The notes under the pieces were generated by a model, which saw only the letters and a list, made by a program, of their open reading frames with translations, made no database searches and had not been told where the DNA came from. A stretch of 64,000 bases of DNA from Micromonospora sp. NBC_01813 (GTDB taxonomy: Bacteria; Actinomycetota; Actinomycetes; Mycobacteriales; Micromonosporaceae), in contig NZ_CP109067.1 of assembly GCF_035917335.1 (NCBI RefSeq), positions 2,501 to 66,500 on the forward strand, given 5' to 3'. Below are positions 20,867-29,639 of the stretch, piece by piece. The translations under genes were made by a program, and so were the position numbers. Positions within the stretch are counted from its first letter, which is position 1. Every line of letters begins with the position of its first letter.

Positions 20867-23800
20867 ATGCTCGAAAACGAGCCCGAGGGCGGGGACCGGA
20901 CCGGTACCGAACCGGCCGGTGACACCGCCGATGTGACTCGATCCACACCCGTGCGCGCCACGCGGCGGCGGACCACCAAGGCGGCCGCGGCGGCGGCTGA
21001 CGGTGCGCCGGCCGGCGACAGCGCGCCACCGGCCGCTGGTGACCTGCCAGCAGCCGAGCCGCCGGCACGTCGCCGCCGCAAGGCGGTGGTGAGCGTCGCC
21101 AGCGACGCGGGCCCCGAGGAGACCGACGCCGCGCCGGTCGAAGACGCCGCGCCGGTGGAACCGGTGGCGAAGAAGGCGACCAGGAGCCGGCGGAAGAAGA
21201 CCGCCGAGCCGGTCGCGGTTGCGGTCGAGGAGAGCGAGCCCGCGCCAGGCGCGGCGGCTCCGCAGCTCGCCGCGGCGGCACCGGCGCCACCACTGGACGC
21301 GGTCGTCGCGGCCACCGAACCACTGGCCGCCGAACCATCGGCGACCGAGGCGGCACCGCCGGCGGCGCCGGTCACGGCCGCCGACGAGGCTGAGCCACGG
21401 ACCCGTCGTCGGCGTTCGGCCGCCACCCCGCCCGCCGTCCTGTTCATGGCGCCGGACCCGCAGACCCCGGCGGCGGTCACCGGGCGGCCCGCCGTCGTGG
21501 TGCCGGCCGTACCGGTGGTGCCGTCGGCTGAGGCTGACGGCGATGGCGACGCCGCCGACGACGAGCCGGTGCGCCGCCGTCGTCGGGGTCGCCGAGGCGC
21601 GGACGGCGAGCCGGCCGAGCCGGCCGCTACCGAGGCGGTGGAGCAGCCGGTGGCGGACGAGGCGACGTCGGCCGAGGAAGACGACGACAGCGACGACGAT
21701 GACGACGACTCCCCGGCCGGGCGCCGGCGTCGCCGCCGGGGGCGTCGGGGCCGGGGCCGGGGCAAGGGCGGCGCGGACGACGACACCGACGACGAGTCCG
21801 AGTCGGCCACCAGCGACGACGAGGAGCCCGTCGACGACGGCGGTGACGCCGAGGACGGCGAGTCGACGACCCGGCGTCGGCGGCGGCGTCGGCGGCGGGG
21901 TTCCGGTGACGCGGAGTCCGGTGCCGAGGACGGTGTGCCGACGGTCGTCAAGATCCGCGAGCCGCGCCGGACCGTCGACGAGGTGCAGGGCGTCACCGGT
22001 TCGACCCGGCTGGAAGCCAAGCGGCAACGTCGTCGGGACGGCCGGGAGCAGCGCCGGACCCGGCCGCCGATCCTGAGCGAGTCGGAGTTCCTGGCCCGCC
22101 GGGAAGCCGTGGACCGGGACATGGTGGTCCGCCAGCGTGGCGACCGGACCCAGATCGCGGTCCTGGAGGACGGCATCCTGGTCGAGCACTACGTCACCAG
22201 GGCGTCGTCGGGAACGATGGCCGGAAACGTGTATCTCGGCAAGGTGCAGAACGTGCTGCCGAGCATGGAGGCCGCGTTTGTCGACGTGGGCCGGGGTCGT
22301 AACGCGGTCCTGTACGCCGGTGAGGTCAACTGGGATGCCACCGGTCTGGAAGGGCGGGCCCGTTCGATCGAGCAGGCGCTACGCTCCGGTGACTCGGTGC
22401 TGGTGCAGGTCACCAAGGACCCGATCGGGCACAAGGGTGCCCGGCTCACCAGTCACATCGCGCTGTCCGGGCGGCACCTGGTGTACGTACCGAACGGCAA
22501 CGCTTCCGGGATCAGCCGCAAGCTGCCCGACACCGAGCGCAAGCGGTTGCGCGACGTCCTGAAGAAGCTGGTCCCGGAGGGCGCGGGCGTGATCGTGCGC
22601 ACCGCCGCCGAGGGCGCGAGCGAGGACGAGCTGGCCCGCGACGTCAAGAGGTTGCAGGCGCAGTGGGAGGACATCCAGGCCAAGGTCGGTTCCGGGGGCG
22701 CCCCGACGCTGCTCTACGAGGAGCCGGACCTGGTCATCCGGGTGGTCCGGGACCTGTTCAACGAGGACTTCCGTGAGTTGATCGTGCAGGGCGAGATTGC
22801 GTACGAGATGGTCGAGTCGTACCTCGCCCACGTGTCGCCGGATCTGCTGCCCCGGCTGCGTCGGCATGTGGGCGTCGCCGACGTCTTCGCCGACCGTCGG
22901 ATCGACGAGCAGATCCTCAAGGGCCTGGACCGCAAGGTGTTCCTGCCATCAGGTGGGCACCTGGTGATCGACCGCACCGAGGCGATGACCGTGATCGACG
23001 TCAACACCGGTAAGTACACCGGTGCCGGCGGCAACCTGGAGGAGACGGTCACCCGTAACAACCTGGAAGCGGCCGAGGAGATCGTCCGCCAGCTCCGGTT
23101 GCGCGACATCGGTGGCATCGTGGTGATCGACTTCATCGACATGGTGCTCGAGTCGAACCGCGAGTTGGTGCTGCGCCGGCTGACCGAGTGTCTGGGCCGG
23201 GACCGCACCAAGCATCAGGTCACCGAGATCACCTCGCTGGGTCTGGTGCAGATGACCCGCAAACGGATCGCCGCTGGGCTGCTGGAGGCGTTCAGCGAGA
23301 CCTGTGACTGCTGCAAGGGCCGAGGTGTGGTCATCCATACCGAGCCTGTCCCGGACAAGCCGCGGGCGGCCACCGGTGGCGGCTCTGGTGCCGGAGCGGG
23401 TGCCGGGGACAAGGTCAAGGCGGTCGCCGCGGCGGTCGTACCGGCGTCGGCGGTGGCGGCGACCAGCGCGACCTCCGGCCAGGGCCGGCGGCGCGGGCGT
23501 AGGGCGGCCGAGTCGGCACCCGACGTGGTGGTGTCGGACGAGGCCGACCTGCCTGGTGCGGACGGTCCGCTGGACGTTGCGGTGGTCGAGGCCGCGGAGC
23601 GGGTCGCCGACGTGCTGCCGGCCGAATCGCAGCCGACACCGGTGTCGTCCGGTCCGGTGCCCGCCGAGTCGTCCGGTCCGGTCACTGCCGGGTCGTCCGG
23701 TACGACTGGTCCGGTCACGACCGGAGTGATCTCCGTGTCCGGGCTGCCCGGCGCGGCGGGCCTGCAGCCGGTCGGGTACGACGACGCGGGCGAGGACGAG

Positions 23801-24013
23801 ACGATGGGCTACGACCTGTCCCGCTACGAGATCGAGCCGATGGAGCCGGTCAGCAACGGGGCCGCCCGGCTGGCCGGCGACGACGACCCGGACCTCGCCG
23901 ACGACGGCGAGGAATCAGCTGACGAGGACTCGGACGAGGTGGCCGCCGAGCACGCGGCCGGCGGCCGGCGGCGGGTTCGGCGGGGCGGCGCGCGTCGCCG
24001 TACCCGTCCCTGA
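20867..24013 (+). CDS. rne: ribonuclease E/G family endoribonuclease
   Basis: Cuts single-stranded AU-rich RNA in mRNA decay and rRNA/tRNA maturation. 1,048 residues. Residues 1-400 are a low-complexity extension rich in Ala/Pro and alternating Arg-rich (RRRRRGRR) and acidic (DDDSDDDDDDS) blocks, likely disordered RNA- and protein-binding. The S1 domain follows (GNVYLGKVQNVLPSMEAAF). The DNase I-like catalytic core carries TVIDVNTG (Asp near 711) and VIDFID (Asp near 755), the two metal ligands. A Zn-link-type CDCCKGRG lies at 813-820. The C-terminal tail of about 210 residues is again Gly/Ala/Asp-rich. This layout, with an N-terminal rather than only a C-terminal extension, is usual in actinobacteria. 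The ATG follows CTGGAG. Confidence 0.95.
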   Translation: MLENEPEGGDRTGTEPAGDTADVTRSTPVRATRRRTTKAAAAAADGAPAGDSAPPAAGDLPAAEPPARRRRKAVVSVASDAGPEETDAAPVEDAAPVEPVAKKATRSRRKKTAEPVAVAVEESEPAPGAAAPQLAAAAPAPPLDAVVAATEPLAAEPSATEAAPPAAPVTAADEAEPRTRRRRSAATPPAVLFMAPDPQTPAAVTGRPAVVVPAVPVVPSAEADGDGDAADDEPVRRRRRGRRGADGEPAEPAATEAVEQPVADEATSAEEDDDSDDDDDDSPAGRRRRRRGRRGRGRGKGGADDDTDDESESATSDDEEPVDDGGDAEDGESTTRRRRRRRRRGSGDAESGAEDGVPTVVKIREPRRTVDEVQGVTGSTRLEAKRQRRRDGREQRRTRPPILSESEFLARREAVDRDMVVRQRGDRTQIAVLEDGILVEHYVTRASSGTMAGNVYLGKVQNVLPSMEAAFVDVGRGRNAVLYAGEVNWDATGLEGRARSIEQALRSGDSVLVQVTKDPIGHKGARLTSHIALSGRHLVYVPNGNASGISRKLPDTERKRLRDVLKKLVPEGAGVIVRTAAEGASEDELARDVKRLQAQWEDIQAKVGSGGAPTLLYEEPDLVIRVVRDLFNEDFRELIVQGEIAYEMVESYLAHVSPDLLPRLRRHVGVADVFADRRIDEQILKGLDRKVFLPSGGHLVIDRTEAMTVIDVNTGKYTGAGGNLEETVTRNNLEAAEEIVRQLRLRDIGGIVVIDFIDMVLESNRELVLRRLTECLGRDRTKHQVTEITSLGLVQMTRKRIAAGLLEAFSETCDCCKGRGVVIHTEPVPDKPRAATGGGSGAGAGAGDKVKAVAAAVVPASAVAATSATSGQGRRRGRRAAESAPDVVVSDEADLPGADGPLDVAVVEAAERVADVLPAESQPTPVSSGPVPAESSGPVTAGSSGTTGPVTTGVISVSGLPGAAGLQPVGYDDAGEDETMGYDLSRYEIEPMEPVSNGAARLAGDDDPDLADDGEESADEDSDEVAAEHAAGGRRRVRRGGARRRTRP

Positions 24014-24025
24014 GCGGGGACCGAT

Positions 24026-24065
24026 TTGAGGGTGGCCACCGGCATGGCGTACTCTTGCCGGTGGC
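24026..24065 (+). promoter_or_regulatory. promoter of rplU-rpmA overlapped by an inverted repeat
   Basis: TTGAGG at 24026-24031 and TACTCT at 24050-24055 are separated by 18 bp, a good sigma-70-type promoter about 150 bp before rplU. The -10 box sits in the loop of a perfect 10-bp inverted repeat (GCCACCGGCA at 24035-24044, TGCCGGTGGC at 24056-24065). The repeat could terminate rne transcripts or act as an operator. Confidence 0.6.
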
Positions 24066-24207
24066 GTACCTGGTGCGTCATGTTCCTGTGTGCCCGTGAC
24101 TGCAACGTCCGTGACTGCCGCTTCCGTGTTCGCACGGTGTCGCCGGCAGGGTGACGGTCCGTCACGATCACCAATTGCCAGCGACAAACGACAGGAGTCC
24201 GCGTCCG

Positions 24208-24522
24208 ATGTACGCGATCGTCAAGACCGGCGGCAAGCAGTACAAGGTCGCTGAGGGCGACGTGATCGAGGTCGAGAAGCTCATCGGTGCTCCCGGTGAC
24301 GCGGTGACGCTTCCCGCGCTGCTCCTCGTCGACGGCGACAACTTGGTGACCGACGTGGCCAAGCTAGCCGAGGTCGCGGTGACCGGCGAGATCGCCGCCC
24401 ACACCAAGGGCCCGAAGATCAAGATCCATAAGTTCAAGAACAAGACCGGCTACCACAAGCGCCAGGGTCACCGTCAGCCGCTGACCCAGGTCAAGGTGAC
24501 CGGCATCTCGAACGGGAAGTAG
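24208..24522 (+). CDS. rplU: 50S ribosomal protein L21 (bL21)
   Basis: 104 residues from the ATG at 24208, preceded by CAGGAG. It has the typical N-terminus [14 protein letters not shown] and the conserved [15 protein letters not shown] near the C-terminus, which contacts 23S rRNA. The longer in-frame reading from 24151 was rejected because L21 always starts at MYAIV. Forms an operon with rpmA nine bases downstream; the leader of about 150 nt may carry regulation. Confidence 0.97.
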   Translation: MYAIVKTGGKQYKVAEGDVIEVEKLIGAPGDAVTLPALLLVDGDNLVTDVAKLAEVAVTGEIAAHTKGPKIKIHKFKNKTGYHKRQGHRQPLTQVKVTGISNGK

Positions 24523-24531
24523 GCACCAGTA

Positions 24532-24789
24532 ATGGCTCATAAAAAGGGTGCATCCAGCTCGCGCAACGGCCGCGACTCCGAGGCCAAGCGCCTCGGGGTG
24601 AAGCGGTTCGGTGGCCAGGTCGTCAGCGCCGGTGAGATCCTCATCCGTCAGCGCGGCACCAAGTTCCACCCGGGTGACCTGGTTGGTCGCGGTGGCGACG
24701 ACACGCTGTTCGCGCTGGCCGCAGGGTCGGTGCAGTTCGGCACCAGGCGTGGCCGCAAGATGGTCAACATCGTGCCGGCGGCGCAGTAG
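24532..24789 (+). CDS. rpmA: 50S ribosomal protein L27 (bL27)
   Basis: 85 residues starting [16 protein letters not shown], the classic L27 N-terminus that reaches toward the peptidyl transferase centre. The rest ([22 protein letters not shown]) is canonical. No N-terminal cleavage extension of the Firmicutes type. Co-transcribed with rplU and followed by hairpins before obgE. Confidence 0.98.
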   Translation: MAHKKGASSSRNGRDSEAKRLGVKRFGGQVVSAGEILIRQRGTKFHPGDLVGRGGDDTLFALAAGSVQFGTRRGRKMVNIVPAAQ

Positions 24790-24802
24790 CAGCAAGGCTT
24801 CG

Positions 24803-24899
24803 GCGTCGCGGTGGTCGGCGCTTCGCGCGGCTACCGCGACGCTTGTCGGGTAACGCGGCGAGCGGGCTGTGGACCAGAGGTCCCGGCCCGCTTTGTCGT
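24803..24899 (+). terminator. two hairpins after rpmA, the second terminator-like
   Basis: A perfect 10-bp inverted repeat (GCGTCGCGGT at 24803-24812, ACCGCGACGC at 24833-24842) is followed by a second hairpin at 24861-24892: AGCGGGC/GCCCGCT with an inner GGACC-AGA-GGTCC stem. The second stem is followed by TTGTCGTGTTT, giving it the look of an intrinsic terminator between rpmA and obgE. Confidence 0.6.
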
Positions 24900-24974
24900 G
24901 TTTGCTCAGTTTCAACGGGGCCCGGGGTGGCAAACCTGCCAGCGGGACCGCCGTATCGAGGAGAGGACAGGGCC

Positions 24975-26522
24975 GTGACGACGTTCGTCGACCGGGTCGT
25001 GCTGCACGTACTGGCGGGCAACGGTGGGCACGGCTGTGTCTCGATCCACCGCGAGAAGTTCAAGCCGTTCGGCGGGCCGGACGGGGGCAACGGCGGGCAC
25101 GGCGGCAGCGTCATGTTGGTCGTCGACCCCCAGGTGCACACCCTGCTCGACTTCCATTTCCGGCCGCACGCCAAGGGCGAGAACGGCAAGGGCGGCGCCG
25201 GCGGCAACCGTGACGGTGGCAAGGGCGCCGATCTGGTGCTCAAGGTGCCGAACGGGACGAGTGTGCAGACCCTCGACGGTGAGGTGTTGGCCGACCTCGT
25301 CGGGTCAGGCACCAGCCTGGAGGTCGCCCGGGGCGGCCGGGGCGGCCGGGGCAACGCCGCGCTGGCCAACGCCCGGCGCAAGGCCCCGGGCTTTGCCGAA
25401 CTCGGTGAACCGGGTGAGCAACTGGACATCGTCCTCGAGCTCAAGAGCGTGGCCGACGTCGGCCTGGTGGGGTTCCCGTCGGCCGGCAAGTCCTCGCTGA
25501 TCTCGGTGATCTCAGCGGCCAAGCCCAAGATCGCCGACTATCCGTTCACCACTCTGGTGCCGAACCTCGGCGTGGTGCGGGCCGACGAACACACCTTCAC
25601 GGTGGCCGACGTGCCGGGGCTGATCCCTGGAGCGGCCACCGGTAAGGGCCTCGGGTTGGAGTTCCTGCGGCACATCGAGCGGTGTGCGGTGCTGGCGCAC
25701 GTGGTGGACACCGCGACGCTCGAACAGGGCCGGGACCCGATGGCCGACATCGACGCGATCGAGGCGGAGCTGGCCGCATACGGCGGTCTGGCCGACCGAC
25801 CCCGGCTGGTGATCCTCAACAAGATCGACATACCGGACGGGCGGGCGATGGCCGAACTGGTCCGCGACGATCTGCGGGCGCGCGGCCTGGCGGTCTTCGA
25901 GATCAGCACCGCCACCAGGGAAGGGTTGCGGGAGCTGACCTACGCGCTGGCCGAGTTGGTGGCGGCGGCGCGCGCTGCCGCGCCCGAGCTGGAGCCGACG
26001 CGGATCGTGCTGCGTCCGACCGCGGTCGACGACGCCGGCTTCACCGTCGAACCGGTGGCAGACGGCGAGTTCCGCATCCGTGGGGTCAGCCCGGAGCGGT
26101 GGGTGCGGCAGACGAACTTCGACAACGACGAGGCGGTCGGCTACCTGGCGGATCGGCTGACCCGGCTCGGCGTGGAGGACGCGCTGGCCAAGGCAGGCGC
26201 GCAACCGGGGGCACTGGTGAAGATCGGCACCTGGGAGTTCGACTGGCGGCCCAGCCACTTCGCCGACGCCGAGTTCGTTCCGGGCTCACGCGGCACCGAT
26301 GTGCGGCTGGAGGAACAGTCGAACCGGCCCGGTGCGGCCCAGCGACTGGCGGCCCGCAAGGCCCGCCGCCGCCAGCCCGGCGACCCCGTCGAGGAGGTCG
26401 GCCCGGCCATCGCTGGTCCGGCCGTCGACTATGCGCTGGATTCCGATTCCGACGACGACGACGGTCCGGGTTCGGCGTCGGACGCCGACACCGAGGTCGG
26501 TGTGGTCGGCGATCGGCGCTAG
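24975..26522 (+). CDS. obgE: Obg GTPase
   Basis: Ribosome-associated GTPase needed for 50S assembly and linked to ppGpp and development in actinomycetes. 515 residues. The Obg fold comes first, with glycine-rich repeats ([19 protein letters not shown]), then the G domain with G1 GFPSAGKSS at about 166, DVPGLIPGA (G3) and NKID (G4). A C-terminal OCT domain follows ([17 protein letters not shown]) and an acidic tail. The GTG at 24975 is preceded by GAGGAGAGGA; upstream in-frame starts have no SD and lie over the terminator. A small GC-rich hairpin follows at 26554-26570. This is the last core gene before the accessory zone. Confidence 0.97.
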   Translation: MTTFVDRVVLHVLAGNGGHGCVSIHREKFKPFGGPDGGNGGHGGSVMLVVDPQVHTLLDFHFRPHAKGENGKGGAGGNRDGGKGADLVLKVPNGTSVQTLDGEVLADLVGSGTSLEVARGGRGGRGNAALANARRKAPGFAELGEPGEQLDIVLELKSVADVGLVGFPSAGKSSLISVISAAKPKIADYPFTTLVPNLGVVRADEHTFTVADVPGLIPGAATGKGLGLEFLRHIERCAVLAHVVDTATLEQGRDPMADIDAIEAELAAYGGLADRPRLVILNKIDIPDGRAMAELVRDDLRARGLAVFEISTATREGLRELTYALAELVAAARAAAPELEPTRIVLRPTAVDDAGFTVEPVADGEFRIRGVSPERWVRQTNFDNDEAVGYLADRLTRLGVEDALAKAGAQPGALVKIGTWEFDWRPSHFADAEFVPGSRGTDVRLEEQSNRPGAAQRLAARKARRRQPGDPVEEVGPAIAGPAVDYALDSDSDDDDGPGSASDADTEVGVVGDRR

Positions 26523-26693
26523 ACCTCGGTGGCGTACCGGTCGGCAGCGGTTAGGCCGGCCCCGCCGGCCCCGGCCGCATACTCGTGGGTAACTCACGGT
26601 CACTGTCAAGTTGGTGTCATCCAAGCGTCGAGTTGTCGAAGCCGAGCCTGATCCCGGCCAACTGGACGAAACCTCCAGGAAACGCGCGGTGCT

Positions 26694-26699
26694 TATTGT
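26694..26699 (+). promoter_or_regulatory. -10 element of leaderless GNAT gene
   Basis: TATTGT, six bases, then the GTG start at 26706. No SD is present. Confidence 0.55.
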
Positions 26700-26705
26700 G
26701 ACTGA

Positions 26706-27167
26706 GTGTTAATAGAGCGTCGTCCGTCCACCGACCCGGAGGTTGCCGCCCTCGTCGCTACCCAGCAACGTGAGCTGGCGGAGGCGCAGCGGGTGGGCCG
26801 ACCGGTCGATCCGGTCGCGTACCCGCTGCACGACGACGCCCGCTACCTGGTCTGCGTGGTGAGCGGCCGAGCGGTGGGGTGCGGTGCGATCCGGTCCCTG
26901 GACGGGCGGACCGCCGAGATCACCCGGATGTACGTGCGCCCGGCGTACCGGGGGCGGGGGATCGCGCGTCATCTGCTGACCGCGTTGGAGGAGTCGGCGT
27001 ACGCTCTGGGCCACACGGTGTTCCGGCTGGAGACCGGCAGCTACCTGCCGGCGGCGTTGCACCTGTACGCCACGGCGGGCTACGCCCAGATCCCGGTCTA
27101 CGGGGAGTACGTCGGCAACCCGTACAGCGTGTGTTTCGAGAAGCAGGTCCCGGTCGTCGCCGCATGA
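26706..27167 (+). CDS. GNAT family N-acetyltransferase
   Basis: 153 residues. The acetyl-CoA binding motif is RMYVRPAYRGRGIARHLL, and the C-terminal half (FRLETGSYLPAALHLYATAGY) is typical of small-molecule GNATs. The acceptor is unknown. The gene appears leaderless (TATTGT six bases before the GTG). Its second codon is TTA, the rarest leucine codon in high-GC actinomycetes, which in Streptomyces makes translation depend on the bldA tRNA. First gene of the accessory zone after obgE. Confidence 0.85.
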   Translation: MLIERRPSTDPEVAALVATQQRELAEAQRVGRPVDPVAYPLHDDARYLVCVVSGRAVGCGAIRSLDGRTAEITRMYVRPAYRGRGIARHLLTALEESAYALGHTVFRLETGSYLPAALHLYATAGYAQIPVYGEYVGNPYSVCFEKQVPVVAA

Positions 27168-27251
27168 TCTGTCCGCAGGCCTGGTTTGTGGGCGATTCCG
27201 GTGTGGAACAGGCTGGCTCACGCCGGGCGAATGGTGGAACGATGTCGGGTC

Positions 27252-27656
27252 ATGAGCGATTCGCCGGTTCTGGATAGTCCCGAGGCTATCGATGCTCATC
27301 TCACCACCGCGATCGAGCGCTGGGAGCGGGGCCGTCGGGGCGTGCGCTTCGTCCTGTGTGACGGTGAGGACCGGGTGCGGATCCACTGCCCGGTGGACGA
27401 TCTGCCGCCACGGCCGGATCCGGCCGACTGCGCGCAGGCGATCGAGATCTTCGCCAGCGCTCTGGCGGAGCGGGCCGGGAACGGCTCGATGCTGGTGGTG
27501 CTCACCCGGTCCGGGTCGAGCGCGGTGAGCGATCCCGATCGGGTCTGGTTCCACGCCGCGTACCAGGTGTGCGGCCGGGTCGGCGTGCGGCTGCTCGGCG
27601 TACACCTGGTGACCCCGGCCGACCAGCGACGCATCCTGCTCGACGACGCCCTCTGA
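27252..27656 (+). CDS. conserved-looking protein of unknown function
   Basis: 134 residues from the ATG at 27252. No family recognised with confidence. It looks like a compact alpha/beta domain: RGVRFVLCDGEDRVRIHCPVDD, then SMLVVLTRSGSSAVSDPDR, then VRLLGVHLVTPADQR. The pattern of a hydrophobic strand, TRxG, and a second strand with LLGVHLVTP is reminiscent of small actinobacterial proteins with RadC/JAB-like ends, but the metal ligands of that family are not visible. Acidic, no signal peptide or membrane segment. The start has only a weak SD; AACGAT eight bases upstream could be a -10 box. Codon use fits a real gene. Confidence 0.65.
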   Translation: MSDSPVLDSPEAIDAHLTTAIERWERGRRGVRFVLCDGEDRVRIHCPVDDLPPRPDPADCAQAIEIFASALAERAGNGSMLVVLTRSGSSAVSDPDRVWFHAAYQVCGRVGVRLLGVHLVTPADQRRILLDDAL

Positions 27657-27699
27657 CCTCGACGGCCCGCAGCGGCCGGTTGGCTGAGGCTTGCCCGAG

Positions 27700-27772
27700 C
27701 ATGTAAAAGATTATTGACATCGTGTCGGGTCTTCTTTACCTTGATGATGTCAGGTTTTCTTTACATGAGGAG
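27700..27772 (+). promoter_or_regulatory. promoter with repeated TTTAC operator-like sites
   Basis: A canonical promoter, TTGACA (27715-27720) - 17 bp - TACCTT (27738-27743), precedes the membrane/XRE cassette. An 18-bp element occurs twice as direct repeats (27723-27740 and 27748-27765), both TGTC-GGT-TTCTTTAC-like with a 25-bp period, one over the spacer/-10 and one just downstream. A related inverted half-site CATGTAAAAGA lies at 27700-27710, mirrored by TCTTTACATG at 27759-27768. This arrangement fits autorepression by the XRE protein encoded in the same operon. SD GAGGAG is at 27767-27772. Confidence 0.65.
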
Positions 27773-27778
27773 CATGTG

Positions 27779-28198
27779 GTGTCGTACGAGGAGAAGGGCA
27801 CCTGGGCGTTCCTGGTGACCACGCTCGGCACGTACCTGGGCTACGTCGTCGCCGTCGTGCGCCGAGCCGGCGGCGGGCCGCTCACCGAGGCGCCGTACGT
27901 GTCGACGATGCTCTGGGCGCTGGGCATCGCCATCGTCGCGGCGATTGTCCTGCGGATCGTGGTCGAGATGGCCGTGCCGAGCGAGTCGTACCAGATCGAC
28001 GTCCGGGACAAGGACATCAACCGGCGCGGCGACTACGTCACCGGGCTGACCCTCTCGGTCGGGATGGTGCTGCCGCTCGGGCTGACCCTGGCCGAGCTCG
28101 ACCACTTCTGGATCGCCAACGCGATCTACGCGGTGTACGTGGTCTCCACCTCGATCGGCGCGATCGTGAAGATCGTCGCGTACCGCCGGGGGTGGTGA
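27779..28198 (+). CDS. small multi-pass membrane protein of a membrane/XRE cassette
   Basis: 139 residues with about four membrane segments: AFLVTTLGTYLGYVVAVV, LWALGIAIVAAIVLRIVV, LTLSVGMVLPLGLTLAEL and WIANAIYAVYVVSTSIGAIV. An acidic/basic loop (DVRDKDINRRGDYV) lies between the second and third. The GTG at 27779 was chosen because GAGGAG stands six bases before it; a longer reading from 27722 would include the operator repeats. The gene for an XRE regulator follows after three bases. Similar membrane-protein/XRE pairs (DUF2178-like) are common in bacteria, but their role is not known. May sense a membrane signal or simply be regulated by its partner. Confidence 0.75.
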   Translation: MSYEEKGTWAFLVTTLGTYLGYVVAVVRRAGGGPLTEAPYVSTMLWALGIAIVAAIVLRIVVEMAVPSESYQIDVRDKDINRRGDYVTGLTLSVGMVLPLGLTLAELDHFWIANAIYAVYVVSTSIGAIVKIVAYRRGW

Positions 28199-28201
28199 AG
28201 C

Positions 28202-28429
28202 GTGGGCAAACCGACCAGGGTGACCAACTCGATCCGGGCCCTGCGCTTCACCAACGGGGAGATGACCCAGGCCGAGCTGGCCAAACGGCTCGGCGTCACC
28301 CGGCAGACCGTCATCGCCATCGAGCAGGGCAGGTATTCGCCGTCGCTGGAGATGGCCTTCCAGATCGCCCGGGTTTTCAAGGTCCCACTCGACGAGGTCT
28401 TCCAGTACGCAGACGACGAGCCGGCCTGA
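28202..28429 (+). CDS. small XRE-family transcriptional regulator
   Basis: 75 residues, almost entirely a Cro/CI helix-turn-helix: MTQAELAKRLGVTRQTVIAI followed by EQGRYSPSLEMAFQIARVF and the ending PLDEVFQY. No effector domain. It follows the membrane protein by three bases, so it is co-transcribed. The repeated TTTAC sites at the promoter are the natural candidates for its operator. The next gene, an oxidoreductase with its own SD, starts 23 bp downstream. Confidence 0.88.
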   Translation: MGKPTRVTNSIRALRFTNGEMTQAELAKRLGVTRQTVIAIEQGRYSPSLEMAFQIARVFKVPLDEVFQYADDEPA

Positions 28430-28452
28430 CCATCCCCTTTGGAGGAACGACC

Positions 28453-29463
28453 ATGAAAGCGATCACTCAGGACTCGTACGGCGCACCGCAGGACGTCATG
28501 GTCCTGCGCGAGGTTCCCCGGCCGGTGCCGGGGGAGCACGACGTGCTGATCCGCGTGCACGCCACGCCGGTCAGCGGCACCGACTGGCACCTCGTCCGAG
28601 GACTGCCGTACGTCGCCCGGCCGATCACCGGCTGGCGTCGACCGAGGTCCCGGATACCCGGGTACGACCTCGCCGGCACCGTCGTCGAAGCCGGCGCGGC
28701 GGTGACCAGCCTGCGACCCGGCGACCAGGTGTACGGCTGGGCCGCCGGCACCTTCGCCGAGTACACGGCGGTGCCGGAGAAGCAACTGGCGCCGATCCCG
28801 GCCAACCTCACCCTGGAGCAGGCGGCGGCGGTGCCGATCGCCGCCTTCACCGCCCTGCAGGCGGTCCGCGACGGAGCCGGTCTGCGGCCCGGCGGCACCG
28901 CGCACCCGCGGCCAGCCGGCGGCCCAGGCCGCCGGGTGCTGATCACCGGGGCGTCCGGCGGCGTCGGGACCTACGCCGTGCAGTTCGCCAAGGCGTACGG
29001 CGCCCACGTCACCGGCATGTGCCGGACCAGCAAGATGGACCTGGTCGCCGGGCTCGGCGCCGCCGAGGTCGTCGACTACACCGCCACCCCGCTGCGCGAC
29101 CTCGGCCGCCGCTTCGACCTGCTGATCGACCTGTACGGCAACCCGTCGCTGGCCGAGGTCGCCCGGGTGCTGGTCCCCGGTGGCACCATCGCCTACGTCG
29201 GCGGCACCGGCGGCCGGTGGTTCATGGGCACCGACCGGTGGCTGCGGGCGATGGTCGGCGCGCCACTGCGCGGACTCAAGACCCGACTGGTGATCCACAA
29301 AGACAGCCACGACGACCTGGTCACCATCACCGGGATGATCGAGTCAGGGGCGGTCCGACCGGTGCTGGACCGCACGTTCCCGCTGGCCGAGGCAGCCGAG
29401 GCGATCCGCTACGTCACCGCCGGCGACGTACGCGGCCAAGCCGTCCTGCGCTGTGCCGACTGA
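28453..29463 (+). CDS. zinc-independent MDR / NADPH:quinone reductase-like oxidoreductase
   Basis: 336 residues from the ATG at 28453, preceded by GGAGGAACG. Medium-chain dehydrogenase fold: an N-terminal GroES-like domain (MKAITQDSYGAPQDVMVL ... IPGYDLAGTVVEAG) and a Rossmann domain with GASGGVGTYAVQFAKAYGA for NADPH. The catalytic and structural zinc cysteines of alcohol dehydrogenases are absent, as in quinone reductases. Substrate unknown; electrophile or quinone detoxification is typical. Likely co-transcribed with the membrane/XRE pair, making a three-gene stress-type cassette. Confidence 0.87.
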   Translation: MKAITQDSYGAPQDVMVLREVPRPVPGEHDVLIRVHATPVSGTDWHLVRGLPYVARPITGWRRPRSRIPGYDLAGTVVEAGAAVTSLRPGDQVYGWAAGTFAEYTAVPEKQLAPIPANLTLEQAAAVPIAAFTALQAVRDGAGLRPGGTAHPRPAGGPGRRVLITGASGGVGTYAVQFAKAYGAHVTGMCRTSKMDLVAGLGAAEVVDYTATPLRDLGRRFDLLIDLYGNPSLAEVARVLVPGGTIAYVGGTGGRWFMGTDRWLRAMVGAPLRGLKTRLVIHKDSHDDLVTITGMIESGAVRPVLDRTFPLAEAAEAIRYVTAGDVRGQAVLRCAD

Positions 29464-29547
29464 CCGCCGGTCACACAGCGGTCAGCGAGCACGGGCCTGA
29501 TATTTCGGTTGCCGGGCCTTCCGGACTGTATGTAGCGTGGCGCGAAA

Positions 29548-29638
29548 CCTGTCTGGAGAGTAGGTGCATTTGATGCCGCTGCGTAGCGATTCCTTGACGA
29601 CCTTCGCTTGCGCAACGACCTCAGACAGGACACTCCAG
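29548..29638 (+). other. leader with inverted repeats before the methyltransferase gene
   Basis: CCTGTCTG at 29548-29555 is complementary to CAGACAGG at 29622-29629, and CTGGAG (29553-29558) to CTCCAG (29633-29638). The mRNA could therefore fold the region just before the ATG at 29640 back on the leader. A short reading frame from the ATG at 29573 runs into the gene in another frame. No known riboswitch recognised. Confidence 0.3.
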
Positions 29639-29639
29639 C

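Noticed and set aside
20716-22189. Two long minus-strand frames opposite the rne N-terminal extension
   Set aside because: Ser/Arg/Thr-rich products mirror the low-complexity coding strand; no independent start signal.
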